Shown: positions 1 through 10,568 of the stretch, one piece after another
Layout: each line of letters begins with the position of its first letter
How positions within the stretch are numbered: position 1 is the first letter of the stretch
From: Biscogniauxia marginata
Taxonomy: Eukaryota; Ascomycota; Sordariomycetes; Xylariales; Xylariaceae
NCBI GenBank assembly: GCA_022695795.1
Contig: MU404230.1
Span: forward strand, 1 to 47,049
Length of the DNA stretch: 47,049 bases
Reading direction: 5' to 3'
Program-made: the position numbers and the translations under genes
Notes under the pieces: model-generated
Seen by the model: only the letters and a program-made list of their open reading frames with translations
Database searches by the model: none
What the model was told of the DNA's origin: nothing

Positions 1-256
1 ATTTTACGCGTTTTAAAAATAATAATAAATATATTAATTTTTAATTAAATAATATAAATTACGTTTTAAAAAACTAAATATTTAATATAAAAAAGTATTT
101 AGTTTTTAAAGTATAAAACTAAATAAAACGGTTCGAATAATAATAATTATTAGTTAATTTTAATATAACGTAAATAATTTTTAATAATTAAAAATGTAAT
201 AACTATAAAATTTCGTTTACGAGCTTGTTTTATTTACTTGTTTATATAATATGTTA
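1..256 (+). mobile_element. Family A transposon, end fragment (A5)
   Basis: The segment matches the terminal ~230 bp of the complete family A copies at 17507-19238 and 23601-25630. It shares, in order, the internal hairpin, the TTAATTTTAATATRRCGTAAA stretch, and the outer TTTCGTTTACGAGCTTG motif. It is cut off by the window start, so the body of the element is not visible. Single point differences from the other copies are nearly all transitions, as expected from RIP. Confidence 0.7.
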
Positions 257-750
257 ATATATATTTATATAATAAATAAAAAGTTTTAATTTAAAAATAT
301 AATTATATATTAAAAACTAAATATTTAATATAAAAAAGTATTTAGTTTTTAAAATATAAAACTAAAAAATAATTTAAATAATAATAATAATTAATTAATT
401 TTAATGTCGCGTAAATAATTTTTTATAATAAAAAATATCACGGTTTTAATAATAATCTTAAAACGAGGCTTTAATTTATTTATTTAATATTTAATTATCA
501 TATAATAAAAGGAAAAAAGGGAAAAACATTGAAATTATATAAGTAAATCTTGTTTTTATCCTTTTTATTTATCGTAAATTATAATAATTATAATAATTCA
601 CTTATTTATATAATATATTATATTAAGTTTAATTTATAATTGTATTTATAACTTACATTTTATATAAAACTATTAATATTATATATTAAAGTTTTCTTTT
701 TTATATACCTAGTTATATATATACCTTACTATATATTATAATGTATTATA
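1..750. repeat. AT-rich, RIP-like block with two family A ends
   Basis: Almost pure A/T with the remaining G and C mostly in CG dinucleotides. Positions 1-256 are the inner part and outer end of a family A element, ending in ATGTTA, where other copies end ACGTTA. A second, truncated family A end lies at about 290-450. Each contains the internal inverted repeat AAAAACTAAATA ... TATTTAGTTTTT (69-108 and 314-353). No open reading frame is credible. The block stops abruptly at about 740-760. Confidence 0.85.
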
Positions 751-1682
751 ATGGTCTCCATTATTTGGATGATGATGAATGAAACTAGATCTGCCCCTTA
801 GTTGATCAACTCGTTCGATGAAATCCCTGCCGAAGGGTACATACCACAAGGACTCCGAGATCGTACCTTCCAATTCGGTATCACGGAAAGGCTGAGCGAT
901 AAACCTGGCCTTGATAACTGGACAGGAGTGTGCACGAGCTTGGTGAATTGTTTTCGAAACAGTGATGGCCACGTGGTCGACATGCCAGATGTCCGGCTAA
1001 GCGGTTCACTTCTTCGGCGTTTCTACCAAAGAAAAAAAAAGACTAGAAGCGGTACCTAGTGTACATTTTTACGACTATATATACCAATCTAGACTGGCAG
1101 ACCGGCAAGCGCCTTGTGCAAGCGGCAAAGTAGGCCGTTGTTTCGAGGTGGTGGTGCCCTGACTACTTATATGTATTCATAGTGTTCTACGACAACTCGT
1201 GTCCAACGGAAAAGTCGGAGCCCAATGCTCAAAATACATGTAATCCCAAGATACCCTCAATCAAGGACCTGCATGTTACACGTATGTGCTCCGTACTCGT
1301 AAGTACCTGCTTAGCCTAAAAATGATTGGCCCAAACGCCCGGAAATACCTGAGACCCATATCTTAGGTACACACACCGCTGCTAATTGAGCAATGGGTAC
1401 AATGATGTACATGCATGTCAGCCCCTCCGATTTCGTATGTAAATCAGGTACGGAGTAGGTACGTACAGCAGGTACCTAAGTGACTGCAACTAAAATCCAT
1501 TCACCACCCGGAGGCTGGGGATAGTGGCACGGTCCAAACGCCCACCCAAGTCACCAACCTCCTGCCATCTATTTCCCTATGCAGCTACAGGCAAACTTAA
1601 GCTGTCCACTGTGACAGCCCGAGCTTTTCCAATTCTTCTCTCTCTCACTTCACATTCCATAGAATTAGCACTGTCATTTGTC
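751..1682. other. Island border without a resolved gene; possible remnant 802-1059
   Basis: Normal base composition begins here. An 85-codon open stretch at 802-1059 on the plus strand has protein-like composition but no ATG start (it opens with TTG), and the opposite strand is open over the same bases, so it is not a supportable gene. It may be a fragment of something truncated by the AT block. The rest to 1682 is the upstream region of the next gene and contains several words of the GGTACCTA/TACGGAGTAGGTA type that recur in other island spacers of this window. Confidence 0.3.
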
Positions 1683-2723
1683 ATGGACGTCTATCCCGCT
1701 GCTGCCGCCACTATGAATTCACCTACCCGGGTCCGTGCGCCGCGCGACATGGACGACGCCGTGCACCAACGCAGAAACAACTCCCACTTCGACAGTCACG
1801 ATGATTTCTACAACTTCCTAGACAGCAACAGAGGTCCGCCGCCAGGTCCTGCTAACTCAAACGCTGGAGTTTCGATGCAAACCGCTACGCCCCAGTCAGG
1901 TCCGGCTCAGCAGCGTCTTCCGCACGGCTCGCAGCCCAACCAGAGCCGGCCGCCCGTCACAAACTCCTTCCCCAACGGCCGGCCCCCGTCCTACTCCGGG
2001 AGTCGTTCCGAGGAGACGCTCGTCGATAAGAATGCTGCCGCCAAGATCCAGCGCCAGAACGGCCGGCGTCAGAACACGAAACCACCGTCGGCCGGCCCGC
2101 GACCGACAACCCGCGCCGGCTCACCGCCCTCTTCCTGGAGTCCGAACGCCTCCCCCAACCACCCGAACCAGCCCAACCAGCAGAACCGACCCGTCTCATC
2201 TGGCGACGCTGCACTAGAGGCGGCAGCCTCCATCCAGCGTCTCAAGAGTCCTAGCGTCATGGACTGTGTGCTGCAGCCGCTCGACCAAAAAGTACATGAG
2301 TACGAGGACCTCATGCACCGCGAAGAGGAGCAGATGGCACGCCTAGATGAGGAGCTGCGCATCTTGCAGGAACGCCGCTCCGAGACTGAGGCACGCTTCC
2401 TCGAGGCTAAGAACAAGCACGACGACTACCGGCGCCAGTACCTGGACGTCGAGCGCGCGTTGCGGGGGGAGTCTCCTCTGCCGAGGGAGCCGCCGGTGCA
2501 GCAGCCGTTCCCCCAGCAGCATCAGCAGCAGCAGCAGCATCAACCCCTACCGCCACAGCAACAGATGCATAGGATGAGCATCCACGACGATGACGACGAG
2601 GATGACGGCTTGGACATGCGGCCCACCTACCACCGACGCATTAACTCCCAGCAGTCATTCGGCAGGTCGTCACAGAAGAAGAGGGATCGGTTCAGGTTCA
2701 GCCTCTTCGGTGGAGATCGATAA
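1683..2723 (+). CDS. Hypothetical coiled-coil protein with disordered flanks
   Basis: Encodes 346 residues in a single exon. The ATG at 1683 is preferred because the frame extends upstream only to a GTG and the upstream codons look non-coding. Residues 1-175 are rich in Pro, Ser, Asn, Gln and Arg, so probably disordered. Residues about 198-260 form a charged heptad-like helix (DQKVHEYEDLMHREEEQMAR and following), a likely coiled coil. A glutamine-rich tract follows at 273-295, then an acidic run HDDDDEDDGLD at 301-311 and a basic C-terminus ending KKRDRFRFSLFGGDR. No enzymatic motif, signal peptide or membrane segment is visible. I do not recognise the family; a scaffold or adaptor role would fit the shape, but that is inference. 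Codon use is GC-rich, unlike the adjacent AT block, so the gene looks intact and maintained. Confidence 0.8.
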   Translation: MDVYPAAAATMNSPTRVRAPRDMDDAVHQRRNNSHFDSHDDFYNFLDSNRGPPPGPANSNAGVSMQTATPQSGPAQQRLPHGSQPNQSRPPVTNSFPNGRPPSYSGSRSEETLVDKNAAAKIQRQNGRRQNTKPPSAGPRPTTRAGSPPSSWSPNASPNHPNQPNQQNRPVSSGDAALEAAASIQRLKSPSVMDCVLQPLDQKVHEYEDLMHREEEQMARLDEELRILQERRSETEARFLEAKNKHDDYRRQYLDVERALRGESPLPREPPVQQPFPQQHQQQQQHQPLPPQQQMHRMSIHDDDDEDDGLDMRPTYHRRINSQQSFGRSSQKKRDRFRFSLFGGDR

Positions 2724-3270
2724 TTGAATGCTCTGTCTTGGGCGAGCGAGACGATGAGCAAGTGTAATCAGTGTTTAGATAAATGCAGTGAGGGATGAGT
2801 GCGCGTACACTTAGGGGAATTTTGAAAAAAAAATTTGGAAAAATTTTTTTGAGGGAGAGCAAGGGGAAGGGGCTCAAGGAATTTCACGAATGGATGATAT
2901 AATCGTTTACTGCTTATTTGTCGAGCGGATAGGTGCAATTCTCTATGGAGGTCTTTCTTTTCTGGGTTACATGGGTAAAAAAACATTCGTCATGAGACCA
3001 CGAGGCAAGGGGAAAAAAGGTACTCATTCATCTCGGGTGTATACGTACGGCAAGCAAACGATTAATAGACTCACGAGGGTTAATAGCAAGTGAATATGAA
3101 AACTTTGACCCGGTAATTATCACATCTCTGTATCTAGCTTAATCATGCCGTCGACGTCTTCGTCCTCAGTGTTGTTTGATCATGTAAGGGCGACTTCGCA
3201 GTAAGTGATGCTTCGTTCGCATCGAATCCACCGGCCGAATGCCGGATAGTAAGGTGACGAAGGGTAGTTA
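2724..3270. other. Intergenic region, no gene seen
   Basis: This is the 3' flank of the coiled-coil gene. There is an A/T-rich stretch at about 2820-2855 (runs of A then T) that could serve transcript 3'-end formation. Short open stretches exist on both strands but none has a start, composition or length that supports a gene. Confidence 0.4.
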
Positions 3271-4059
3271 TTACATGCTGAGTGTCAGGAAGAAGCATGA
3301 TCGCATACTTAAGTACCTAAGACCACACAGGTATGACGTCGGTTTCCGCAACTCTAAGTATGAAGGTTTCGCTTGAAACTCTAGGGGATGGAGGGACTCG
3401 CTTAAACGAACACATGCAGTATAAGTTATTACGTTACAACGACTTGGCTCAATTGCGAGGCGCTCTTGTCTCCTCAGCCTGCGATTACCTATAGCGACCA
3501 GCTCATTCGTTTTTCCATCGCTACAAACCCTCCCACGCAGCCGCAAGCATAATATGACCGTCTAGCTTCTTGTCTAGTAGGTGAAGCCGCCCAGGAAAGG
3601 AAAACATAGTAGAAACACCGCCAGAGCCACCGAACCATCCGTTCCGGCTGTCGCACTCGTCTCGTCGCGGATCTCCTAAACGTAAAACCCACCCCCCAAA
3701 AAACCCCACGTCTGATATATACCGGAGGGCTTGTTATCGTCATCAAAGGATAGGCCGGGAGTGACCTCGTCTTGGGAATTTGTTCACTCGTCTTCCGCCG
3801 GATCGGCGATCGCCCGGATCAGCTCACCTAGCGCGTCGATCCGCGCCCGCTCGGATCCGTCCGCGAACGACTACGGCTTTATGCCACTCACACTAACTTT
3901 TTGCCTAGGCACGGGTTCCGGGGCTCGGCTACGTATAGAATACGCAGTATTTGCATTACTCGAGGAGCTGCCCCAGCCAGAGGCTCCGGTTCCCACATGA
4001 GAGGGTGGTTTTGAAGTTGACCCTCTTGCAGTCGCTTTCGCCCCTGCCTTGCAGCTTTT
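3271..4059 (-). pseudogene. Decayed coding relic of unknown family
   Basis: Reading the minus strand in one frame from 4059 down to 3271 gives about 263 codons with only five stops, fewer than the dozen or so expected by chance. The translation has strongly protein-like composition, for example GTGASGWGSSSSNANTAYS and ERARIDALGELIRAIADPAE. Most stops are TAG or TGA at places where CAG or CGA would fit, that is, they are explained by C-to-T changes. I see no ATG in frame with a plausible start and no conserved motif. It could alternatively be a multi-exon gene whose introns I failed to place. No function is proposed. Confidence 0.35.
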
Positions 4060-4572
4060 TCATGGTTAAGCTTCGCTACATTTTTAAAGGGAACGTTTTG
4101 AGGGTAGGTCCAGACATATCTTTTACATTCGACCTCTCTGGTAATGGAGACCGAGATGGCCAAGAGGTTATTGTGAGACCACTATAATAGAAAGTGGCGG
4201 TTCAATAGGTACTCTCTCCGCGATTAAAAGTAAATCAAGTACATCTTCTCAGAGAGGCGGGTTTTATCCCTTATGAAATCTGGTGCTGGCTGGCTGGATG
4301 ATGGTTACTCGAGTAAAATCAGGGGCGTATCCCACTTCTTAAATTGAATTACCCCGGTAAGTCGGTAGGAAGCACATGTTCGAAAAGTAGGTATGTACAT
4401 GTTAAGTGGGGCTCATCGGACAACTGCATAGGGCAGTAGTAGTACCTACTACTAGTAGAATTCGGCTCCTCGGAATTTCCCCACAACCGGGTTCCGGACT
4501 GACAACATCATCAACGCCGTCCACCCACCTACCCAGGAGCGGGACACGATATCTGAGAAATTATGCGTTAGC
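4060..4572. promoter_or_regulatory. Upstream region of the MFS transporter gene
   Basis: About 510 bp without a supportable gene. A pyrimidine-poor leader and the repeated word GTAGTACCTACTACTAG (about 4437-4454) precede the ATG at 4573. No clear TATA box is placed. An upstream ATG at 4406 is out of frame with the transporter and probably not used. Confidence 0.3.
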
Positions 4573-6166
4573 ATGCCTTCGCCGGTCAGAACTCCCGTCA
4601 ACGACGATGTGCCGATTCGTACCTTAGAATCACGCCGTCTAGCGATAGCACCTTTGCTAGTCCTTTTATTGCTGGTCAATCTCGCGACCGGAAGTTTGTT
4701 CCAACTGCCCCTAAATAGACTAGTCGAACAGTCGCTATGCCGAGAGTACTATGGCGCCCACGACCCCTCTGTTGATCCGAGTAAGGGTATCAGTGAAGAG
4801 CTCTGCAAGGTGGACGAGGTCCAACAAGGCCTAGCTTGGATCGCCGGTGTGATGGAGACTTGTTGGATTCTAGGTGGTGAGTCGAGCCGTCTTACGAGAT
4901 ACGGTGCACGATTATAGTCACTGAGAGGCTGATAACATCTCAAGATTTCGTCATGACGATCCCACTGGGCTTTTTAGCCGAAAAATACGGGAGGAAGGCT
5001 GTTCTGTGGCTCAACCTCGTGCCGAGGATATTTATGATTTCTTGGACTATGATCGTTGGATATTCCGAACTGAGCCCCAAGGCTATGATCGTTGGGCCCA
5101 TACTCTCGGTCCTTGGGGGCGACTGCGTATTTAACTCAATGACTTATTATCTTGCTTCCAGTCTCACAGATGATTACGTCCTCCGGTGAGTGCAATGTCT
5201 TCGACTAGATGACTCGTAGAATGGCTGACATATCAAAATTCTCCTAGGGCAACTTACTTCAGCTGGATGAGCTCAGTCTCGTATGTAGTGTCATTTTGTG
5301 GGCCTGCATTGGCCGGTTTTCTTATGACCGTCAAGCTCTTGCTCCCATTTTGGCTTGGGGGTTTCCTGCTCCTTCTGGCTATTCCTACGATATCGATGTT
5401 ACCAAGCCCGACCACTCCTATATTAACCCAACATGATGAGCAACGACAGCCACTTATGTCATCTCCAGTCTTGAAGGCACGGGTCTCAGGCAATTCGCTA
5501 ATAACACCCATTTTGGAACGCGTCAGCACTTTGGTGTCTACCATTCGAAGCCGAAACCTCGTTTTCCTCCTTATGAGCTTCTTTCTTAGCTCGCTCGCGA
5601 GTTCCGATACCAAGCTCCTAACTCAGTATATCTCGAAGAGGTACCATTGGACATTCGCTTCGTCGGGCTATCTGCTTTCGGCAAAGGCTGTCGTGAACTT
5701 TGTCCTCCTTACAATCATTGTACCAGGGGTTGTCATGTCTCGGAGGTCATCAGATCATCTACAATCCAGATCATTATCTGACAGAGCCAATATCCGTTAT
5801 GCGCGTATGTGTTTGATCATATCTGTCGTGGGTGCATTTGCAATTGCTCTTGCAGCTACCGTCCCATTCTTAGTCGTATCACTGATGGTCTACGCACTTG
5901 GATCTGCCCTTCCCGTTTTCACGTTGGGCTTGTTGAAGTCGCCATCAGTCTCTCCACAGGATGAGAATGAAACAAGTGACCTAGAGACACACATTTTCTC
6001 CATTGTTATGATGGTTAAGACTCTAGGCTCGCTTGTGGGAGCTCCCTTGATGGCCGCTTTGTGGGTTTGGGGTATTCAAACTTCCACCTTAGGCGTGCCG
6101 TACTTTGTCAGTGCCGCATTGTATTCAGCTACAGCCTGTGTCTTCCAAGGCATCAAGGTAGGGTGA
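4573..6166 (+). CDS. MFS transporter, SLC46/PCFT-like fungal subfamily
   Basis: Three exons: 4573-4876, 4945-5185, 5248-6166 (introns 68 and 62 bp, donors GTGAGT, acceptors AAG and TAG). All junctions keep frame, giving 487 residues. A multi-pass membrane protein: the first segment is at about residues 25-45 (APLLVLLLLVNLATGSLFQL), followed by LCREYY and a long first outer loop ending near EELCKVDEVQ. The loop after the second and third segments carries the MFS motif GFLAEKYGRK at residues 110-119, and LGGDCVF is in the next segments. A hydrophilic central loop lies around residues 245-280, then a second half with six more hydrophobic stretches. The LCR(E/D)YY loop and LGGDCVF are familiar from fungal transporters related to the SLC46 group; substrate unknown, with small-molecule efflux or uptake both possible. 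No interruption or missing motif is seen. The gene is 579 bp upstream of the PNS1-like gene on the same strand. Confidence 0.85.
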
Positions 6167-6744
6167 GATAAGGACGCTGCGTTTGGCTAGAACCGTTTGA
6201 AAATGGAACATGTCTCACCAATTCATCCCCTCCAAATTCTGACGCTGGGCACACATGCTTAGTGGAGTTTTATGCTAGGTCAAAAGGGAGATGTAACAGA
6301 TGACGTTATGAACTGAGCGGTAGCCAATTGTACACGTGCTCTATTGATTAGATTTATGCTCATCCGAGAAGACACACAGATGGACATTACGTAGTAGTTC
6401 GTGCCGTCCCATCCGTCTTGGGTAGGAGATTTATAGGCAGGTACCTTGGGAGGTATCTCTAGCTCTAGCTGCAGCTCTAGCAGCAGCTGATTGAAGCTCT
6501 TTAAGCTTTCGCTAGTGGATTATTAGTGCGGTGCTGCCATTCTCCCCCAGCAACGTCACCATAATCTTCTTTCAACATTCCACCCGAGCTCGCTACATCA
6601 AAACAATCCCATCACCACAACATCTATTAAGCTTCCGTAGTTTTATCATTGCCCACCCGCGGCAGCCCGCCAGAACACACAGCCTTGCCTTGCTAGGACA
6701 GTGGCTATTCACTCGGATGGTTTTGCCCATTGGGATTTGCTCCT
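6167..6744. promoter_or_regulatory. Spacer and promoter region of the PNS1-like gene
   Basis: About 580 bp. At about 6458-6515 there is a cluster of AGCTCTAGC/AGCAGCTG words (tandem, imperfect), followed by a C-rich leader before the ATG at 6745. The cluster could bind regulators but nothing identifies one. No gene is seen. Confidence 0.35.
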
Positions 6745-8946
6745 ATGGCAACTATTCAGCAGGCTGGCGAAGCGGCCGCATATTACAACACTTCGCAACA
6801 GCCTGCCACCGGGTACAATCAACATCAACCTGAACCTCAATATGGCGTTGCCTACGACCAGACTGCCCCTCCCCCGCCGGCTCAGAGCGGTTATGGAAAT
6901 GGGTTTGTAGGGGAAAAGCCCATGTTTGACCAGGCCTTCAAGGTAGAACGACCGAAATACAATGACCTCTGGGCTGGAATTCTGGTGAGCCAATATACTC
7001 CGAGTCTTGAACTTGGTGATTGACATATGCGTCCAGTTCCTTACTGTCCTCCTGGGATTCGCTGCTGTCTCTGGTATCTCTATCCATGGCTACTGTGAGT
7101 TCTTCCCCGGCCCCAAGCATGGCACCTATTAGTCGTGTGTACGGTTCGTGCGCTCACACATAATAGCCACGACCAAGCTATCCCAAGGTTCGGGCATATA
7201 TGATGGTAACCGTGCGGTTGGACTCAACACCAATACCATTGTTCTCTTGTCAGTCTTCCTCCTCTTTCCCATAACGGTTACTCGTGTCTTCCGCAATTCC
7301 GTGCCCTCTATCCTAACTATTATATCTAGAGTCAGTCCAACCATGACTCTATCACTAACATTTATGCAAATAGCCTCTTCTGTCTGTGCGTCGCCGTGGT
7401 CTTGAGCACCGGCTACATGCTTCTCATCCGATTCTTCCCGAAGCAATTGATTTGGATCACGGGAATCCTCAATATCGTATTTGTATGTTGACTCAAGATT
7501 TATCGTTTTCTTGGATAATCCCCCGTGTTTCCTGAGAGGCCGAGGTTGCTAACTTGGTGTATCCAGGGCCTAGTCACCGCCATCTATATGCTCTACCGTC
7601 ACTACTGGTCAGGAGGAATTGTGTTCTTACTCTTCGTCGCTTTCCTCATCTTCTGCTTCATTGTAAGTTGAGTCAGCACCCTCGGCCTTATTTATATCAC
7701 ACTAATACATGGGCCAATAGACTTGGATCCCGCGCATCCCCTTCAGCGCCCTAATGCTGAAGACAGCTGTAGATATTTCCAAGAATTATGGCCATGTCTA
7801 CCTAGTCAGTGCGCTTGGTGGCCTGGTCGGTGTAGCATTTGCAGCATGGTACTCGATCACGCTGGTTTCCATTTACGCCAAGTACTCGCCTAACAGTCCT
7901 GCTTGCTCGGTAGGGGCTGGTGGCTGTAGCGGTGCTAAGGTAATTGGCTTGCTCGTGTTCGTTACCTTCACCATGTACTGGTTCAGCGAGTGGCTCAAGA
8001 ATACCATCCACGCGACCATATCGGGCGTGTACGGATGCTGGTATTTCCACTCGCATCATTTTCCCAAAGGCGCTACGCGAGGTGCTTTGCGTAGGAGTCT
8101 GACTTATTCCTTCGGTTCGATATCTCTCGGCTCGCTTCTGGTGGCCATCATAAATTTCTTGAGACAGATCTGCTCGGTGGCCCAGCGACAGGAAGCGGCT
8201 GAGGGCAGCATTATCGGCAGCATTATGTTCTGCGTGTTAGGGTGTCTCATTGGCCTCATTGAATGGGCTATGGAGTTCCTCAACCGCTATGCCTTCTCTT
8301 ATATTGCTTTGTATGGGAAAGCTTATATACCTGCTGCTAAAGATACCTGGACGTATGTTCTCGAGTCAGTATTTTCCTGACGTGTGCCCCTCTGCTAATA
8401 GCATGTAGTATGATTAAGCAACGTGGCATTGACGCCCTGATCAACGAGTGCTTGATAGGCCCGGTTCTTGGCTTTGGGGGGACGTTTGTTGGTTATGCCT
8501 GTGCCTTGCTATCATATCTATACTTGGTGAGTGGCATTCAATGCTTGATATGCAACCCAGGGGAATCAATACTGACATAGAGATTGATAGATATTTACGC
8601 GCCCAACCTACAACTCGGATGGAGCATACACTCCTGGTACGTTTTTCCTCCTCCCACTCCTCAATACTGAAACAAGTCCATATAACCTGGCTACATTGAT
8701 GAAAACCAATTCGATGCTGCTGCTGTTTCAAAGATTTACTAAGTGTATGGGTTAGTTGTTGTTGCGTTCGCGTTCCTCATCGGGTTACAAATCTGCAACA
8801 TCTTTACAACCCCCATCAACAGCGGAATTGACACGATCTTCGTCGCCACTGCTTGGGAGCCACATGCCTTGATGCAGAACCACCCGGAGTTATACCATGC
8901 TATGGTCCAAGTCTATCCAAAGGTCCAAGAAGCTATCCATGCATAG
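6745..8946 (+). CDS. PNS1: Choline-transporter-like protein, PNS1 family
   Basis: Nine exons: 6745-6984, 7037-7094, 7167-7248, 7374-7482, 7567-7662, 7721-8352, 8409-8526, 8591-8636, 8756-8946. Phases agree at all eight junctions and give 523 residues, close to yeast Pns1 (539). The Tyr/Gln/Pro-rich cytosolic N-terminus (1-75) ends in KVERPKYNDLWAGIL, the usual lead-in to the first membrane segment. Family hallmarks follow: PKQLIWITGILNIVFGLVTA, FITWIPRIPFSALMLKTAVD, the segment GVYGCWYFH, and late in the protein KQRGIDALINECLIGPVLGF and TPINSGIDTIFVATAWEP. This is a plasma-membrane multi-pass protein of the CTL/SLC44 family. Despite the family name, choline transport by fungal Pns1 is not established, so the substrate is left open. 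Intron 3 has a CACTAAC branch site. The ATG at 6745 is chosen over an upstream TTG. The gene looks intact. Confidence 0.93.
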
Positions 8947-10540
8947 CTTAACCAATCGTAGATAGATGACTTCCGGGTCACTCGCCGAGAGGATTTTGAC
9001 AAGTAATCGGATAAATGGTTCTAGCTATTTTAGGTGTGAAGGATTTCGGCAAAAAGCTTAAGGCTTGAGCCATTATGGTCAGGTGGTTCTTTTATATGCC
9101 CTAGACATACCGCGCTGCTCTCAAACAAATGACTTTCAAGTCATTGCGAATTCGCGTAAGATAAAAAACGCCTTCATTGATAAGGCCAGAAAAAGGTGCT
9201 GCCGCAAACCCGATAATAGATAATACATATGACTACCCAGTTATTCTTCCCGTGATTCTTCCCGTGTTCCTATATACTAGATCCTATCCCCTTAAAGGAG
9301 CACAGGGTCCCTAGGGTTTGATTCGGTGTTATTAGGAGGTTGTAATGATGTTGGAGAGCAAAGTCTCCCACAGTCAAGACTAACTTAGATACGGTGCAAA
9401 GCAGACTACCACCAGGTTCTATAATATGTGCATACTTGTATTCATGCATCTCAATCACACAGTGTCAACGATATTGGCTAGTATGCCAGTTACTACATGT
9501 TCGTTGCCATTGCCCCCTTAGTCTTACCCATAGAATATTCGGGTGTTTCGTCCGTATTAGAGATGTGTTTAGCAATAAGTTAATTGGCTGAACACAATCA
9601 TTGTGAAATGTGTCGGCGAAGACTACCAAGGGCAGAAGGGCAAACCGTAGGCACAGTGATAGTGATAAGGGTTTTTTTGTTTGTTTTTTTTGCTTGTATG
9701 TGTAAGAAGGGCTGTCATCAAAGTACCCCGAGCAGCCCAAGTTCCGATCTGCCACACAACAGTTACTCTAGTATCATACTCCTCCAAGGCGTGGTTCGTA
9801 ATGTAGATACACTATGGTAAGGTTTATGACACAGTCATGACGATCCTGCGGGTCGTCCTAACGCCCCAGCGAGAGGCCCTAGAAAATCGAAGACTGGATA
9901 ATTCCCGCAACTGTCTTTTAGATCATCACACCATCGTGATAAGAAAACTGGGGGAGGAGACATGAATTGAAGTCAAGTTCCGCCAACAATAATCTGTAAT
10001 TGTACTCTGAAGGGCCAGCCAGGTTAAACAATAGTGGGATTGGGAAATGACAATACCGCTTAGTAACTGTGCGCGATGGTGAGCAAGGAAGGAAAATTAG
10101 ATAGATAACACTATTACTGTAGGATTCTTTTGTCATCTCTTTCTCTTCGGAGAAGATACCGTTCAACCTAATCCGTAGAGGCGGAGATTATGGGAAGCCC
10201 ATAGTGGGGAGCCGGGACGATAATGGCTAATGGCCTCTCACTTAGACATTATTAGCCGTTTGGGGTTTCCGATCAGTTATACAAGCATGATATAGACGCA
10301 TATTATAAGTCTGTTCCTAGCTTCCTTCACATAGATAATTTTTTTTCTGTCTGTATTTGGTTGGTTGGTTGTTACGTTGCAATAAATATACCACGTACTA
10401 GTTTAATACATAGATGCAACATGAGACATAATACGCCACATAATAGCATGTATAACGCTAGTAGGCTAGACTAGTGTTATGTAATCAGTTGTTGAAATTG
10501 TAAGGTTGCATTGCATGGAGCAGACAGGCAGAGTCTTTTT

Positions 10541-10568
10541 CGTTCGTTCGTTCGTTCGTTCGTTCGTT
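10541..10568 (+). repeat. CGTT microsatellite, seven copies
   Basis: Seven perfect copies of the tetranucleotide CGTT in the spacer between the PNS1-like gene and the repeat-protein gene. It is not in any coding region and is likely to vary in length between strains. Confidence 0.95.

Noticed and set aside
1957..2416. Open frames on both strands over the coiled-coil gene
   Set aside because: They are shadows of the GC-rich 346-residue coding frame; their translations are low-complexity Arg/Ser/Gly.
2890..3093. Plus-strand frame starting MDDIIVYCLF
   Set aside because: It has a real ATG but is only 67 codons, has no motif, and overlaps the A/T-rich 3' flank; support is too weak for a gene call.
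9465..9755. 96-codon minus-strand frame
   Set aside because: It contains translation of a simple T/G-rich run and has no homologue-like features.
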